Shown here one piece after another: positions 10,997-21,103 of a DNA stretch of 64,000 nucleotides (its first letter is position 1; each line of letters begins with the position of its first letter). The stretch lies in contig GG745350.1 of assembly GCA_000151295.1 (NCBI GenBank), positions 629,896 to 693,895 on the forward strand, written 5' to 3'. Both the position numbers and the translations under genes were made by a program. The notes under the pieces were generated by a model. The model searched no databases. It had not been told where the DNA came from and saw only the letters and a list, made by a program, of their open reading frames with translations. The stretch is from Allomyces macrogynus ATCC 38327 (taxonomy: Eukaryota > Blastocladiomycota > Blastocladiomycetes > Blastocladiales > Blastocladiaceae).

Positions 10997-13135
10997 ATGG
11001 TCTGTAATGCTTGACTATCGTTGGCTCATTCTGTTGCTCGCGTAGCGCTGATCTCACTGAATCCCACCATTATGCGTGCGTTCGCTATCCTAGTCTTCAA
11101 GTCTGACACCTCTGCCTGGCAACCAAGTTCCGCTCAACTTCTGGTCCCGCCGGTCGGCCGTTTTTGGGCGCCAGTACATGGTCGCATCGTCGCAGCCGCT
11201 CGCAACGCACGCCGGTGTCAAGATCCTCGAGCGCGGTGGAAATGCAGCCGACGCGGCCGTGGCTGTCGCGGCGGCGCTGAACGTGACGGGTACACATTGT
11301 GATGCTTCTTTTTGCGACTGGGCGGCAATACTGGCGTCTAACATGGACATACATATTCCGCATGGTCAGAGCCTGGCTCGTGTGGTATTGGCGGTGACAT
11401 GTTCTGCCTCTTCTTCAATGCCAAGGACGGCACGGTACGTGCCGTTGGACTTGATCTGGTATTGATCAGAGGGATGTCAACGACTGAAACGCGCTACCCT
11501 TCTATCCCGATAGGTCAAGGCCATCAACGGCAGTGGCCACTCGCCGCAGGCGCTGACGCTCGACCTCGTTCGGAAGAGCCACCCGGATGGGCCGCACATG
11601 CCGTACGACTCGCCACTGGCCATCACCGTCCCCGGCGCCGTCGCCGGGTGGGCCGACACGGTCGCGCGGTTCGGGTCCGGCAAGTTCTCGCTCGGCGACC
11701 TGCTCGCCCCCGCCATTGACCTGGCCGTGAACGGTTACCCAGTCTCGGCGGTCATGGCGGACCAATGGGCCGATAGTCAAGAAGATTTGCTAACTGCTTC
11801 GCCAAACGGTGCTGAAATGCTACTGCGCGATCCAGTCACGAGCGAGCCGCGCGCGCCGCGTGAAGGCGAGATCATGCGTCTGCCCAACCTCGCTAACACG
11901 CTCCGGATGATCGCGGCGCGTGGACCCGCGGGGTTTTATACGGGACCGGTTGCCGAGGCCATTGTCGAGGTTGTGCAGTCGCTTGGCGGCGTCATGACGC
12001 TTGGTGATCTCGCCATGCACCGGTCGGCGTTCACAGACCCGATTTCAATTGATTATGCCGGACATCGGCTGTGGGAGTGTGCGCCCAATGGCCAAGGTAT
12101 GCTTCTCCACCCGCTTTTGTCGTGATTGAGCGCATTGTGATCAATTTTCCTCGACCAGGTTTGGTCGCGCTTATCGCCCTGAGCATTCTTGACCGCGCCC
12201 ACGTGCTTGGCCTCATGCCCGAACGCATGGAAGACCAGCTCGCCGCACATTTCCGCGCGCATCCCGACCAACCCAACGTGCCCAGCAAGTACACGCACTA
12301 CCTGATCCAGGCGCTGCGGTTCGCGTTCGCCGACGCGCAGGCGTGGATCACAGACCCGGCAGTCCTCCCGCCCGAAGAAACGATTGCGACTCTCCTCTCC
12401 CCTGCCGTCCTGGACGTGCGCGCGCGCCAACTCGTTGCCGACTCGCCCAACCTCGACCCGACGCCGCTCGTCTACCCGCCCGGTGGAGCGCCGCGGTTCT
12501 CATCCGACACGGTCTACTTTTGCGTGGGCGACGCCGAGGGCAACGCCTGCTCATTCATTTTCTCCAACTACCGCGGGTTCGGGACGGCGGTCGTGCCAAA
12601 GGGCGTGGGCTGCACACTGCAGAACCGCGGCGTCAATTTTGATCTCGACGCGACCTCGATCAATGTGGTGGCCCCGCACAAGAGGCCATACCACACGATC
12701 ATTCCGGCCATGATCACGACCCCGGGCCACCGCGCACAGTTAATTGCCGCGTTTGGCGTGCAGGGCGGGTTCAATCAGCCGCAGGGCCACGTGCAAGTGT
12801 TTCTCCAGTACTTGGCCGGCAAAATGACGGGGCTCAAGGACGCGCAGGGCGCGCTGGATGCGCCGCGGTTGTGCTTGCAGCCCGAGGAAGTGGTTGAGGA
12901 AGACGGTGGAAAGAAGAAGGTTGCACCGGTCGATGTCGAGGACGGGATGCTGACGGGCGATCAGCTGGCCAAGTTGCGCGCCAAGGGCCATGTGCTTCGC
13001 AAGGTGACGGGTCAGGCGCGCAGTGTCTTCGGGCGTGGGCAATGGGCGGGGCGGTTGCACGATGTGCGTGGGGTTGCGACCGGCTGGCTTGGCGCGTCGG
13101 ATGGGCGCGCTGATGGCTGCGCGTTTGGGTGGTAG
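10997..13135 (+). CDS. Gamma-glutamyltransferase / glutathione hydrolase, copy 2
   Basis: Exons 10997-10999, 11094-11289, 11370-11434, 11514-12096, 12159-13135; 607 aa. It is a tandem paralogue of the preceding gene: every intron has the same position and phase, exon 3 is 65 nt in both, and the protein is nearly identical over long stretches ([35 protein letters not shown]). The catalytic Thr is kept in [20 protein letters not shown]. Copy-specific changes lie at the N-terminus ([14 protein letters not shown] against [18 protein letters not shown]) and in the C-terminal linker ([15 protein letters not shown]). Again the first coding exon is the bare ATG. Intron sequences are diverged except at the 5' end of intron 4. 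Both copies look intact. Confidence 0.93.
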
Positions 13136-13446
13136 ATACGTAGCAGGACCGGCTTCCCTGCAGGTCGGTCACTTGTTTTGGTTGGTTTAGGTGTGCGTCA
13201 GGATTCGGCGCTCAGCAGCTGATGCAGACGATGGAGGACGCGTGGTTCCGCGACCCGAATCTGTTTTCTTGAAAATGGTGATGATTCCTTTGCGTGCCAT
13301 TCGTCATTTTCTCGAGGCCATACTTGATGCTTGATCAGGTCGTTCCATGGCGCCCCCTGGCCGAGCGGAACCTGACTGACACGACCGAGGAGCACAAAAC
13401 TGAGTCGTAACTTCGAATCCAAAAACGCAACCTCGGCAACGCCCGA
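13136..13446. other. Convergent spacer
   Basis: 311 bp between the stops of GGT copy 2 and the prefoldin gene; nothing recognisable. Confidence 0.55.
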
Positions 13447-13912
13447 TCACTCGCTGCGCTCCAGGTTGATCGAGTTGCCGAACCGCTTGTACAAGATGGC
13501 CTTGAGCTCGTCCATCTTGGCCATGACGCCGTCCATTTCGTCCTTGAGCTTTTCCACGTCGGCCGTCGCCTCGTTCGAGTCCCGCTCGAGCCACTCTTGC
13601 ACCTGCGAATACGGCGCATTCACAAAGGCATCGCCCACCTGGTACTTGACGAGTTCGTCCTCGTCGCACAGCTCGAGTTCCGACGTGACGTCTTCGAGCA
13701 GCTCGAGTCGCTTCTGCAAAACCACATTCGCGGGAACGTGGTCAGATCGGATCGGAGCGCACGACGCGCGAGGATGCCGTGCGACAGCGCACCTTCTTTT
13801 CGCCGTATTCTTCCTCGAGCGCGTAGAGCCGCGAGTTGAGCTTGGAGAACTTGTTGATGTTTTGCTGGTCCTCCCACGAGACGTTCGTGTCGGCCTCGTC
13901 GCCGTCTTTCAT
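13447..13912 (-). CDS. PFD4: Prefoldin subunit 4
   Basis: Exons 13912-13793 and 13713-13447; 128 aa, the normal length for this beta-type prefoldin subunit. Prefoldin is a hexameric cytosolic chaperone that passes nascent actin and tubulin to CCT. The N-terminal helix reads VSWEDQQNINKFSKLNSRL (family: VTFEDQQKINKFARL), followed by ELCDEDELVKYQVGDAF (family: LADDDCLMIPYQIGDVF), and the C-terminus has LYKRFGNSINLERSE (family: LYAKFGSNINLE). Both ends of the 79-nt intron are canonical (GTGCGC, TTGCAG) and in phase 0. The start at 13912 is the only ATG upstream of the conserved helix in this exon; the sequence just before it ends in CTAG, so an upstream exon cannot be fully excluded. Confidence 0.93.
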
Positions 13913-14240
13913 CTAGCATCGCGTTCGGGGACCAAATTGGTAGACGAGGGCGAGCGTGGTCTGGCGCCTTCAGTTATTTGGTTCGTGTCGTAACGGATTA
14001 TTCGGAACGCGCGGGTCGGGCTGCTGATAATTGATGCACACCATTCGCAGAGAGGACATGCTGGTAGTTTTTCGGAGATTGGTCGCGGATCAATGGAATG
14101 CAGCGAGTGGGCTGTCGGTAGCAGAGAGATGCTCGCCAAGACAGGCCAAGGCACGGTCAGGCCAGCATGATGGTTGTGACTGCTTGACTTTGGCCCCGCG
14201 GCAACAGACTGGCTCAGCTCCACCGTCCCCGTTCCGAGCC
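13913..14240. other. Divergent promoter region (prefoldin 4 / ING)
   Basis: 328 bp between divergent start codons; no further gene seen. Confidence 0.55.
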
Positions 14241-15863
14241 ATGGCCCATCAAAGATCGTCGTCTGCCGCCCAACCCGTCACGCTCACTTCCAATGTTGAC
14301 CCGCAATCGCTGTTCCAGTTCGATTCCGTGATCCCCGAGTACCTGGATGGTAATGGTCGCGACAAGTGGGTCCACAACCGACCTCGAAGCTCAATCTCCG
14401 CTTACACCACGATAGTACTCGAGGGTCTCCCCAACCACCTGCGATTCCTCTCCTCGAGCATTCGCCAAGTCGACGATGACCTGAATGGTACTCTCCACCG
14501 GAATTGACGCTCATCGGCGGCCAGGACTGACGACGCCCACGCCGCGAACTGCATGACTACAGCCAAGCTCGACCACATTCGCGACCACACGACCCGGCTC
14601 GTCGCCTCTGTCCACGCACAAGGCCGCGATGCGACGACTCCACTGGGCGTAGCCGACGCCGGTGCGGTCCTGGCCGCGGTCCCGCCGCTGAACCGGCTCG
14701 GGAACCAAGTGCGCGAGTGCATGCGCATGGGCGAGCAGAAAGTGGCTATGGCGACCAAGTCGTACGACCTGGTGCGTCTCCTCTTTTTCCTGCTTCCGTT
14801 ACGCGGTTCTTTGCTGACCCACACATCCGACAGGTCGAGAAAGCGATCCAGTTCATTGACCAAGAAATGAAGCGGCACGGCGCGTCGCTCGATAACTTGA
14901 CGGCCATCATGCCGGCACTCATGGCGCCAACGCCCGACCCGGAAGACCTATTCCGCCGCAGACGTGCGCGAAGACGCACCGTGTCGAGCTGGTCGGGTGT
15001 CCCAGCAGCGGCGGCGGCGCGCGTCGAGGTTGCTGCTCTCGATGCCGATGACGACGACGAGCCCTTGGCAGACGCGGGCGCAAGTAGCGCATTGTCGGAC
15101 GCCGAGGATACGGACGAGGGGCCTGGTACGGCTCGTTGTTGGTCACATGCTAGGGTGGAGAAGGTTGCTGACTTGTGTGTGGAATACTGTAGCTGTTCGC
15201 GCCGCATCCCACCGGTCGTCGCGGTCCGACACGTCGTCGACCAAGGCCCCAGCCAAGTCGGCCCCGAAAGCGGCAGGTGCCAAAAAGGACAAGAAACCGG
15301 CTGCGGCAGTGGCGCCGCCACGGCGTCGCGGCTCGTCGGCGGAAAAGTGCACCAAAAAGGGTCAAAATGAGACTGCGCCCCCGAAACCCGCCCCCGCCAC
15401 GCCATCCCGTAGCGAGAAGCGCAAGCGGTCCGTCCATTCGGTTCCCCCTCGGGGATTCATTTGCCGCCCGAAAATGACTTAAACTGACGGTCCTTTCGTT
15501 CCGCGACGATAGGCCACCGAGCAACAAGAAAAAGCAGTCGTCGGGATTGGAGAGTGCGCAAGAACCGACGGCCGAGGGCGAGCTCCAGTTCAATACCCCC
15601 GTCGACCCGAACGAGAAGACGTATTGCTTGTGCAACCAAGTCTCGTTTGGGACTATGGTCGCATGCAGCAACCTCGATGTACGGACGTCTTCGTTTCCGC
15701 CATCGTTGAGCAAACGCGCCGAGTTTCTCACGGCGTGGTGTCCGTGTAGTGCCCGATTGAATGGTTTCATTTCCCGTGCGTCGGGATCAAGGAGGAACCG
15801 AAAGGCGATTGGTTCTGCCCGGATTGCACGGCCAAGCGCAAGCGGCAGCGGCGGAAAAAGTGA
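14241..15863 (+). CDS. ING-family chromatin reader with PHD finger
   Basis: Exons 14241-14349, 14416-14487, 14563-14771, 14834-15125, 15193-15427, 15513-15678, 15750-15863; 398 aa, all phases consistent. ING proteins are subunits of histone acetyltransferase or deacetylase complexes. The N-terminal ING helix region is [18 protein letters not shown], continuing [31 protein letters not shown] and [10 protein letters not shown] low-complexity Ala/Asp and then Lys/Ser/Pro linker follows. The C-terminal PHD finger ([15 protein letters not shown], then WFHFPCVGI and DWFCPDC) has the C4HC3 cysteines and the aromatic/Met positions expected for H3K4me3 binding. It ends in a basic tail (KRKRQRRKK). Which ING/YNG type it is cannot be told. 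Confidence 0.92.
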
Positions 15864-15933
15864 GCGCGCGAGGTCCAGACACGAAAACGGTTCATTTGAT
15901 GATGATTGATGATTGTTCTTCCTTGACAGCGGT

Positions 15934-17146
15934 TTAAACCAGACCGAGACGGGTCTCGAGGTACCGCTCAACGTCGTCGAGCGCTTGAATCTCGGCCTTG
16001 ACGTTAATGTGCAGCATGGCCTGCAGCAAACCCCTGTCGACGAACCGCATCAGCTCCAAGATCAATCTCCATCCACTCGGTTCCAACGTACCGAAACTGC
16101 CGCACTTGCATCTCAACCCCATCCCAAGCAACGCACGCAACAGAGTCACTGCCCGAACCGGATCCTCGCGCGTCATCCAGACCGTCCTCTCCAACTCCAC
16201 ATCGCGCAAATGCACCCCGACATGCACGACTTTCCCGACATCCCCGACCTCCACAACACACCGCGGCCCATTCACGCGCCGGCCCGTCATGTACGTCAAC
16301 GCAATATGCAATCCGTGCGGGTCCGCGTCAGCGACCACGGACACGGGCACATGCTGCGTGTGTGCAACGTCACGCCCGAGGCCCGCCAGGAACTGCCGCG
16401 TGGCCAGGTCCGGGAACCCGGACGCTGTCATAAGCAGGCCTGCGTGCCAGGTGGCGAACCCGCGGTGCACGAGGGCGGTTAAGGACACGTCTTTTTTCGA
16501 TAATGAGAATGAATCGTGGGACGCGCAGGGCGAGTGCGATGGGAACCGAGACGGCGCGAGGTGCGCCGGCGGGTTTGGGATCAGCGACGGTGGGGCGAGA
16601 CGCGCCGGTAGTGAGCGCGACGACATGGTTCGGGTCGAGTTCGAGCCGCGTGACGCGTCGGCCGGGCGGGACATGGCTCCCGTTCGCAAACGAGACCATC
16701 GATGTCTCAGCTCCCATACTGGACGCGAACCGCGCGAGACACGGCTCGTGCGCCTGTCCACGCGGCGCGGCCACGATCCCCAACGCGTCGCGCGGCACGA
16801 CGAGCGTTGACGCGAGCAATTCGATCGCCGCGTCGGAGATACGTTGCGTGCCAAACAGCGCCGGGTCCTGGTAGTAGACGTCGCGCCTGGTCATGACGCG
16901 TGGCGAAGGTGTGGCGAGATTGGTATGGACGAGGTCAGCGACCTTCAGGAATACGGCGAGCGATTTGTTGTGCTCGTGCTGATCGAGAGGGCGGAATGTG
17001 AGTGCGGGCGAGGCGTGGCCGTCACCTGCGGCGGTCAAGGGCGCGATGCCGCGCGCGGCGTCGTTGATCATGCGCTCGACGAGGGTATCGATCGCGGTGA
17101 GGACGTCGATGGGCGCGTCGAGGTTCACGGGCGAGGGCGGCGGCAT
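15934..17146 (-). CDS. SPO11: SPO11, meiotic double-strand-break transesterase (frame broken once)
   Basis: Spo11 (TopoVI-A type) makes meiotic double-strand breaks through a tyrosyl-DNA link. The 5-prime part from the ATG at 17146 shows RDVYYQDPALFGTQR, with the paired Tyr 91/92 that include the catalytic tyrosine, then LASTLVVPRDALGIVA, and reaches FILIIEK, the first Toprim strand. The 3-prime part, in the next frame, reads DVSLTALVHRGFATWHAG, LLMTASGFPDLATRQFL and VVADADPHG, the metal-binding DxD of the Toprim fold, to a TAA at 15934. Joined, EKD...PDLATR aligns with human EKD...PDLNTR, so one base is extra in the run of six T at 16492-16497 (A6 on the coding strand). Without that base the protein is about 403 aa, normal length, with no introns seen. 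It may be a sequencing or assembly error or a real lesion. The stop is 70 bp from the convergent ING gene. Confidence 0.88.
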
Positions 17147-17481
17147 GGTTCAGACTCGGGTCAGGTGTGTTTTGGAGCAGAACGAGCGCGGGACGTTGAA
17201 GTGGCAGAGAGACTTGGTGGACGCTCATAGTCTGAGACCATCCACAACCACCTCACCAAGTTCTTTTCGCATGGTCAGTTCCCGTCAGTTCCAGGTCTAA
17301 AACGACCTCAAGAGGTGTGTCAGAGCGATAAAACAACAAAAAAAGCACATACGATTCGGTATATTGGCCATTGCGCATCCGTAGCCACTGCCAGCGCCCA
17401 TGGAACCGCGGCAGACCTGGCAAGTGCGTCCCCCACGTCTATCGTCGCCATCCCTCGTACGCACGTATGTGCACACGCCCG
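17147..17481. other. Spacer between SPO11 and NAA50
   Basis: 335 bp; promoter side of SPO11 and 3' side of NAA50, both on the minus strand. No gene seen. Confidence 0.55.
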
Positions 17482-18344
17482 TCATGACCCCGGTTCTGTG
17501 TCGGGCACTTCGACAGGATCCCTCGGGAACGTGAGCTCGAGCAAAAACGCGTCGGGCGGCGTGAGCCGAAAGTAGTAGTTGCGCACGACCGTGACCGTGT
17601 CGAACCCGAGCCGGTGGTAGAATCGCTGCGCCTCCTCGTTGGAGGTTTGCACGTGCAGCCGAATGCCCGTGCAGGCCGGGTCCATGCGCGCGTTGCGCAG
17701 CACGTATTCGATCAAGAGCGAGCCTACCGTCCAGGCGTTGAAACGTGAGCTGAAACGCTCGATTGAGTGGGACGTGGCAGAAGGAAAAGAAGCGTACCGA
17801 TACCGAGTCGCCGGTAAACGGACATGACGCCCAGCGTCATGACGTAGAGCGAGTAGGTGAGGCCGTTTTCGGCGGGCTCGCGGCGGCAGCAGACGGCGCC
17901 GATCATGTGGCCGCGGTGGTAAGCTGGATCGGGGAGCAGGACAGGCGCGTCAGACTCCTGTTCTCACTGACATTTGCGAGTGGTGTTTGCAGACGTACCG
18001 GCCTTGACGTACTGCCCACCCATTTCGGCCACGTCAGCGTAAAACTTGTCATTGTATCGCACGGGGAAAATGACGGCGTTGAGCACGCGCAGGCTCTCGA
18101 CATTGTCGTGCGTAATGTCGCGTAGATCGACCTTGGTCGACCAGTCTTGGTCGTGGCGCAGAACCTCAGGGGGCCACGATGGCACGGCATGATCGGCGGT
18201 TGGTACTGAAGCTGGTGCTGTTGGTGCAGAAACTGTGGGTTTGGCACACAGCCGGTCGGCGAGCTCTTGCGCTTTCTGTCGAGCCTGGGTGTCGTGGTGC
18301 AGGCGATCGAACGACCTCCTGGCCGAGGAGAGAGTCGAGTCCAT
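17482..18344 (-). CDS. NAA50: N-alpha-acetyltransferase 50 (NAA50/San type)
   Basis: Exons 18344-17999, 17923-17798, 17723-17482; 237 aa. NAA50 acetylates N-terminal methionines and some lysines and associates with the NatA complex; in animals it supports sister-chromatid cohesion. Matches to human NAA50 run throughout: ITHDNVESLRVLNAVIFPV (LKRLNQVIFPV), RYNDKFYADV, MIGAVCCRREP, YVMTLGVMSVYRRLGIG with the R-x-x-G-x-G acetyl-CoA loop, LHVQTSNEEAQRFYHRLGF, and NYYFRLTPPDA. Both introns are canonical, 75 and 74 nt, phase 1. The GNAT domain starts only at about residue 71; the preceding part is a low-complexity extension (ALADRLCAKP-type helix then Ala/Pro-rich) that the human protein lacks. The ATG at 18344 is the start I chose; upstream in-frame codons are not ATG. 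Confidence 0.93.
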
Positions 18345-19159
18345 GGCTGCAGCAGCGAAGCACAACAGGCAGGCAGACGGCACAGTGTCTTGCGCGGTGT
18401 GGGTCGTCGTGGCAGCGTCAGGCGTTGGTTGCAGTGTCTTTCGTCGTCGATCGCCTGCACCTGCGCTCGGTTGAAGCCTTGAATTGAAAATGCTGTTGGT
18501 TGTGACGTCGAGGCCGGGCCAAGTTGGCGAGTAATTGTCGGTAATCGCAGCAGGGCCGGCAAACGGTGGCAACGTGGATGGCCGAAGGGTGGTGACCGCG
18601 TCTGTGGGAGGGCCACGACAACCCACTTTTCCCACGAAAACACAGCGCACACAGACACAAATTTAAGGTCACGCCGTTGACGACAGAAATAACGGGCCTC
18701 AAACTGCTCAAGCCGCATCTCGAGCCACTTTTCGACTCTTCGCCGGCGGCTGAGGGCAACCGAAATTCGCACATGGTGCATTTTTTTCGGCTGGAGTGGT
18801 GCTGTCGGTCGCCGGTGCCTGCAGCAAATGCAAGGAATAGATCCTGGTGTGCCGTTGTGCGGTCCCGCCGCCCCCCATATCCTGCAACCAACAACCAGCA
18901 CCTCCAGCTCGCCGAATGCTTTCTCTCCCCTCTGACCTCTTGCCGACAGCCGAGACGATCTTCGACGGAACTGCCCGCGCTATCAATCCTGCGGCCGGCG
19001 ACAGCGCAAACAAGCACGATCTCTCGCAGAGCCCGATTTCAACCTTGACCGACAAGTCCCAACGTCTTCAAGCTCGCCGTTGCAGATCCCGTTGCTGTTC
19101 CAGGCCCAACAACTCTCTCGCACACCTGCTGCTTGTCGTGAACCACCTCGACCAAGTCC
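18345..19159. other. Divergent intergenic region (NAA50 / ARO7)
   Basis: 815 bp between divergent start codons. It is AT-richer in the middle. Open frames here show no family resemblance or consistent codon bias, so I leave it as promoter and leader sequence. Confidence 0.5.
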
Positions 19160-20513
19160 ATGACCGCAATGAACTTTTTGGAAAAGGACCAAAAGCTCTC
19201 GCTCGACAAGCTGCGCAACGTGCTCGTTCGGTACGGACACGCCCGTGCTCTCGCTAGCGCGTTCTTGCAACGGACCGGTGCCATGTCGGTTGACACGAAC
19301 AACGCCATTTCTGTCCGCACCATGTTTTCCATTTCCAGCCTCGAGGACACGATCATTTTTGCGCTGATTGAACGGTACGGGCTGTTGATTTCACGGCGAT
19401 CCTTGCCATTGACGAGGTATCCTCACACGTTTGCGATCGGGTCGAATCCACCAGGGCGCAGTTCAAGCAGAACGAGATCATCTACGTCCAGGGCGCGTTC
19501 CCGTTTGACAACGAGCCCGACTTCAACGGGAGCTTCCTCGACTACTTTTTGCTCGAGACGGAGAGGATCCATGGTGCGTGTCGAGCCGCGATATCGTCTC
19601 TCGCACTTTTTGCATCTCGTTGACCGCTTGATTTTCTTTTTCGGTGGGTGATGCAGCCCGGGTGCGCCGCTACACCTCCCCCGACGAATACCCCTTCAAC
19701 GGTGAGCGGATTGACTCCCTCTCCACCTGGTAAATTGACCGTGCTCTGACGATTGTGATCGGTTTGCTGTAGGGAACCTCCCGGCACCTGTCCTGCCCGC
19801 GCTCGACTTTGCAAGCCACTTGATCCCAAACAAGGTGCGTTCTCCGCTCGACTCTGACCATACCAAGACTTCTCGCCGCTAATTCTCGCGTTCTCATTCG
19901 ACCAGATCAATGTCAACCACCACGTCAAGTCCATGTACCTGCTCAACATCCTGCCGTCGCTGTGCGCGCCGGGCGACGACAGCAACCACGGGTCGTCGGC
20001 GACGCGCGACGTCGAGTGCCTGCAGGCCCTGTCCAAGCGCATCCACTACGGCAAGTTTATTGCCGAGGCCAAGTTCCAGGCCGACCCGGAAAAGTACACG
20101 CCGCTGATCAAGGCGCGCGACACGACGGCGCTCATGGCCTTGCTGACCAACGAGCTCGTCGAGGAGAGGCTCCTGCGCCGACTGCGCCGGAAAGCCGAAA
20201 TTTACGGCCAAGAATACGCTGACGAGTCGGGTACGTGTTTGGCATGGTGCTTTGCTCGCCAGTTCGCGGTCAATTGGTTCACGTCATTCTTGCACGCTCT
20301 TCAGACGCTGAAGAACCTGCACCAGTACCCTCGACCGGCACGTACGGAGCAGCGACCAACGGGACCGCCCCGTCGCGCAAACGTCGGCGGTCGTCCACTT
20401 CGGACGGCACCAAGCGGCGTATCGACCTCGACATGGTTGTGCGGCTCTACAAGGACTTTGTCATTCCGCTCACCAAGAAAGTCGAGATTGACTACCTGCT
20501 TCTTCGAGCGTGA
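19160..20513 (+). CDS. ARO7: Chorismate mutase (fungal AroQ type)
   Basis: Exons 19160-19230, 19339-19374, 19455-19573, 19657-19701, 19773-19834, 19906-20230, 20305-20513; 288 aa. It converts chorismate to prephenate, the branch step to phenylalanine and tyrosine. Similarity to yeast Aro7 is continuous: LDKLRNVLVRLEDTIIFALI (yeast DELVRMEDSIIFKFIER), FNGSFLDYFLLETERIH, RRYTSPDEYPF, SSATRDVECLQALSKRIHYG (yeast ATRDIECLQSLSRRIHFG), KFIAEAKFQADPEKY, and KDFVIPLTKKVEIDYLL. Yeast catalytic residues Arg16, Arg157, Lys168 and Glu246 have counterparts in these stretches. Unlike yeast, about 30 Ser/Thr/Lys-rich residues (APSRKRRRSSTSDGTKRR) are inserted before the last helix. Seven exons, all introns canonical, including a 36-nt second exon. 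Confidence 0.94.
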
Positions 20514-21103
20514 TTCGTGGGCACGGCGTGCGTTTGGTGACCAGTGTGGTCCGTCCTCGCGCAGCATCTGCACGTATTGTCGGCCGACGCGGCCGAGTGG
20601 TGAGGTGTTCTTTCACCCAATCCGTTTTTGCATGACCCATTTTGTTCAACATGTTGGCCTGGTTCTGTTCAAACGGCGGCGGCTGGCAAGCGATTTGAGA
20701 ACGGCGCGTCGCAGGAGAAGGGCACAATACGCCAACGCCAACACGTCTCGTGAGGTGAGGAACCGCGCCACAACAAACAGATAACATCAGTGGTGGATGT
20801 AGATCGCAATCTCTTCGACACGTTTGCGTTTCCTTTTCAACCAAGTCACGGTCGACACCCAGCCATCCACGTCGACAACAACAGACCGCTTCCAGATCGC
20901 CGGTGTCGAGCGAGCCCACTAGCTGCATCGTTTCGCCTGTCAAGGATACAGGTCGACGTCGTCGCCATCTTCTCCACTGTCGTGGACCGGCCGACCGAGC
21001 ACCCGCTTCCTGCAGCAACGGCTTGACGAGCCTCAAGTCGCCCCAACGAGTACCTGCTTTCCGGCGCCTGCAACCTTCATCTTTTCCCGCACTACACTAC
21101 ACC
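20514..21103. other. Intergenic region ARO7 to TTD14-like gene
   Basis: 590 bp between two plus-strand genes; 3' UTR plus promoter. No conserved frame seen. Confidence 0.5.

Noticed and set aside
11072..11302. A separate small protein starting at the ATG near 11072 in the second GGT gene
   Set aside because: This ATG lies inside intron 1; the conserved GGT frame begins at the acceptor at 11093.
15428..15512. Stop after [13 protein letters not shown] as the end of the ING protein
   Set aside because: A phase-2 intron (GTCCGT...CGATAG) removes this stop and leads to a perfect PHD finger in frame.
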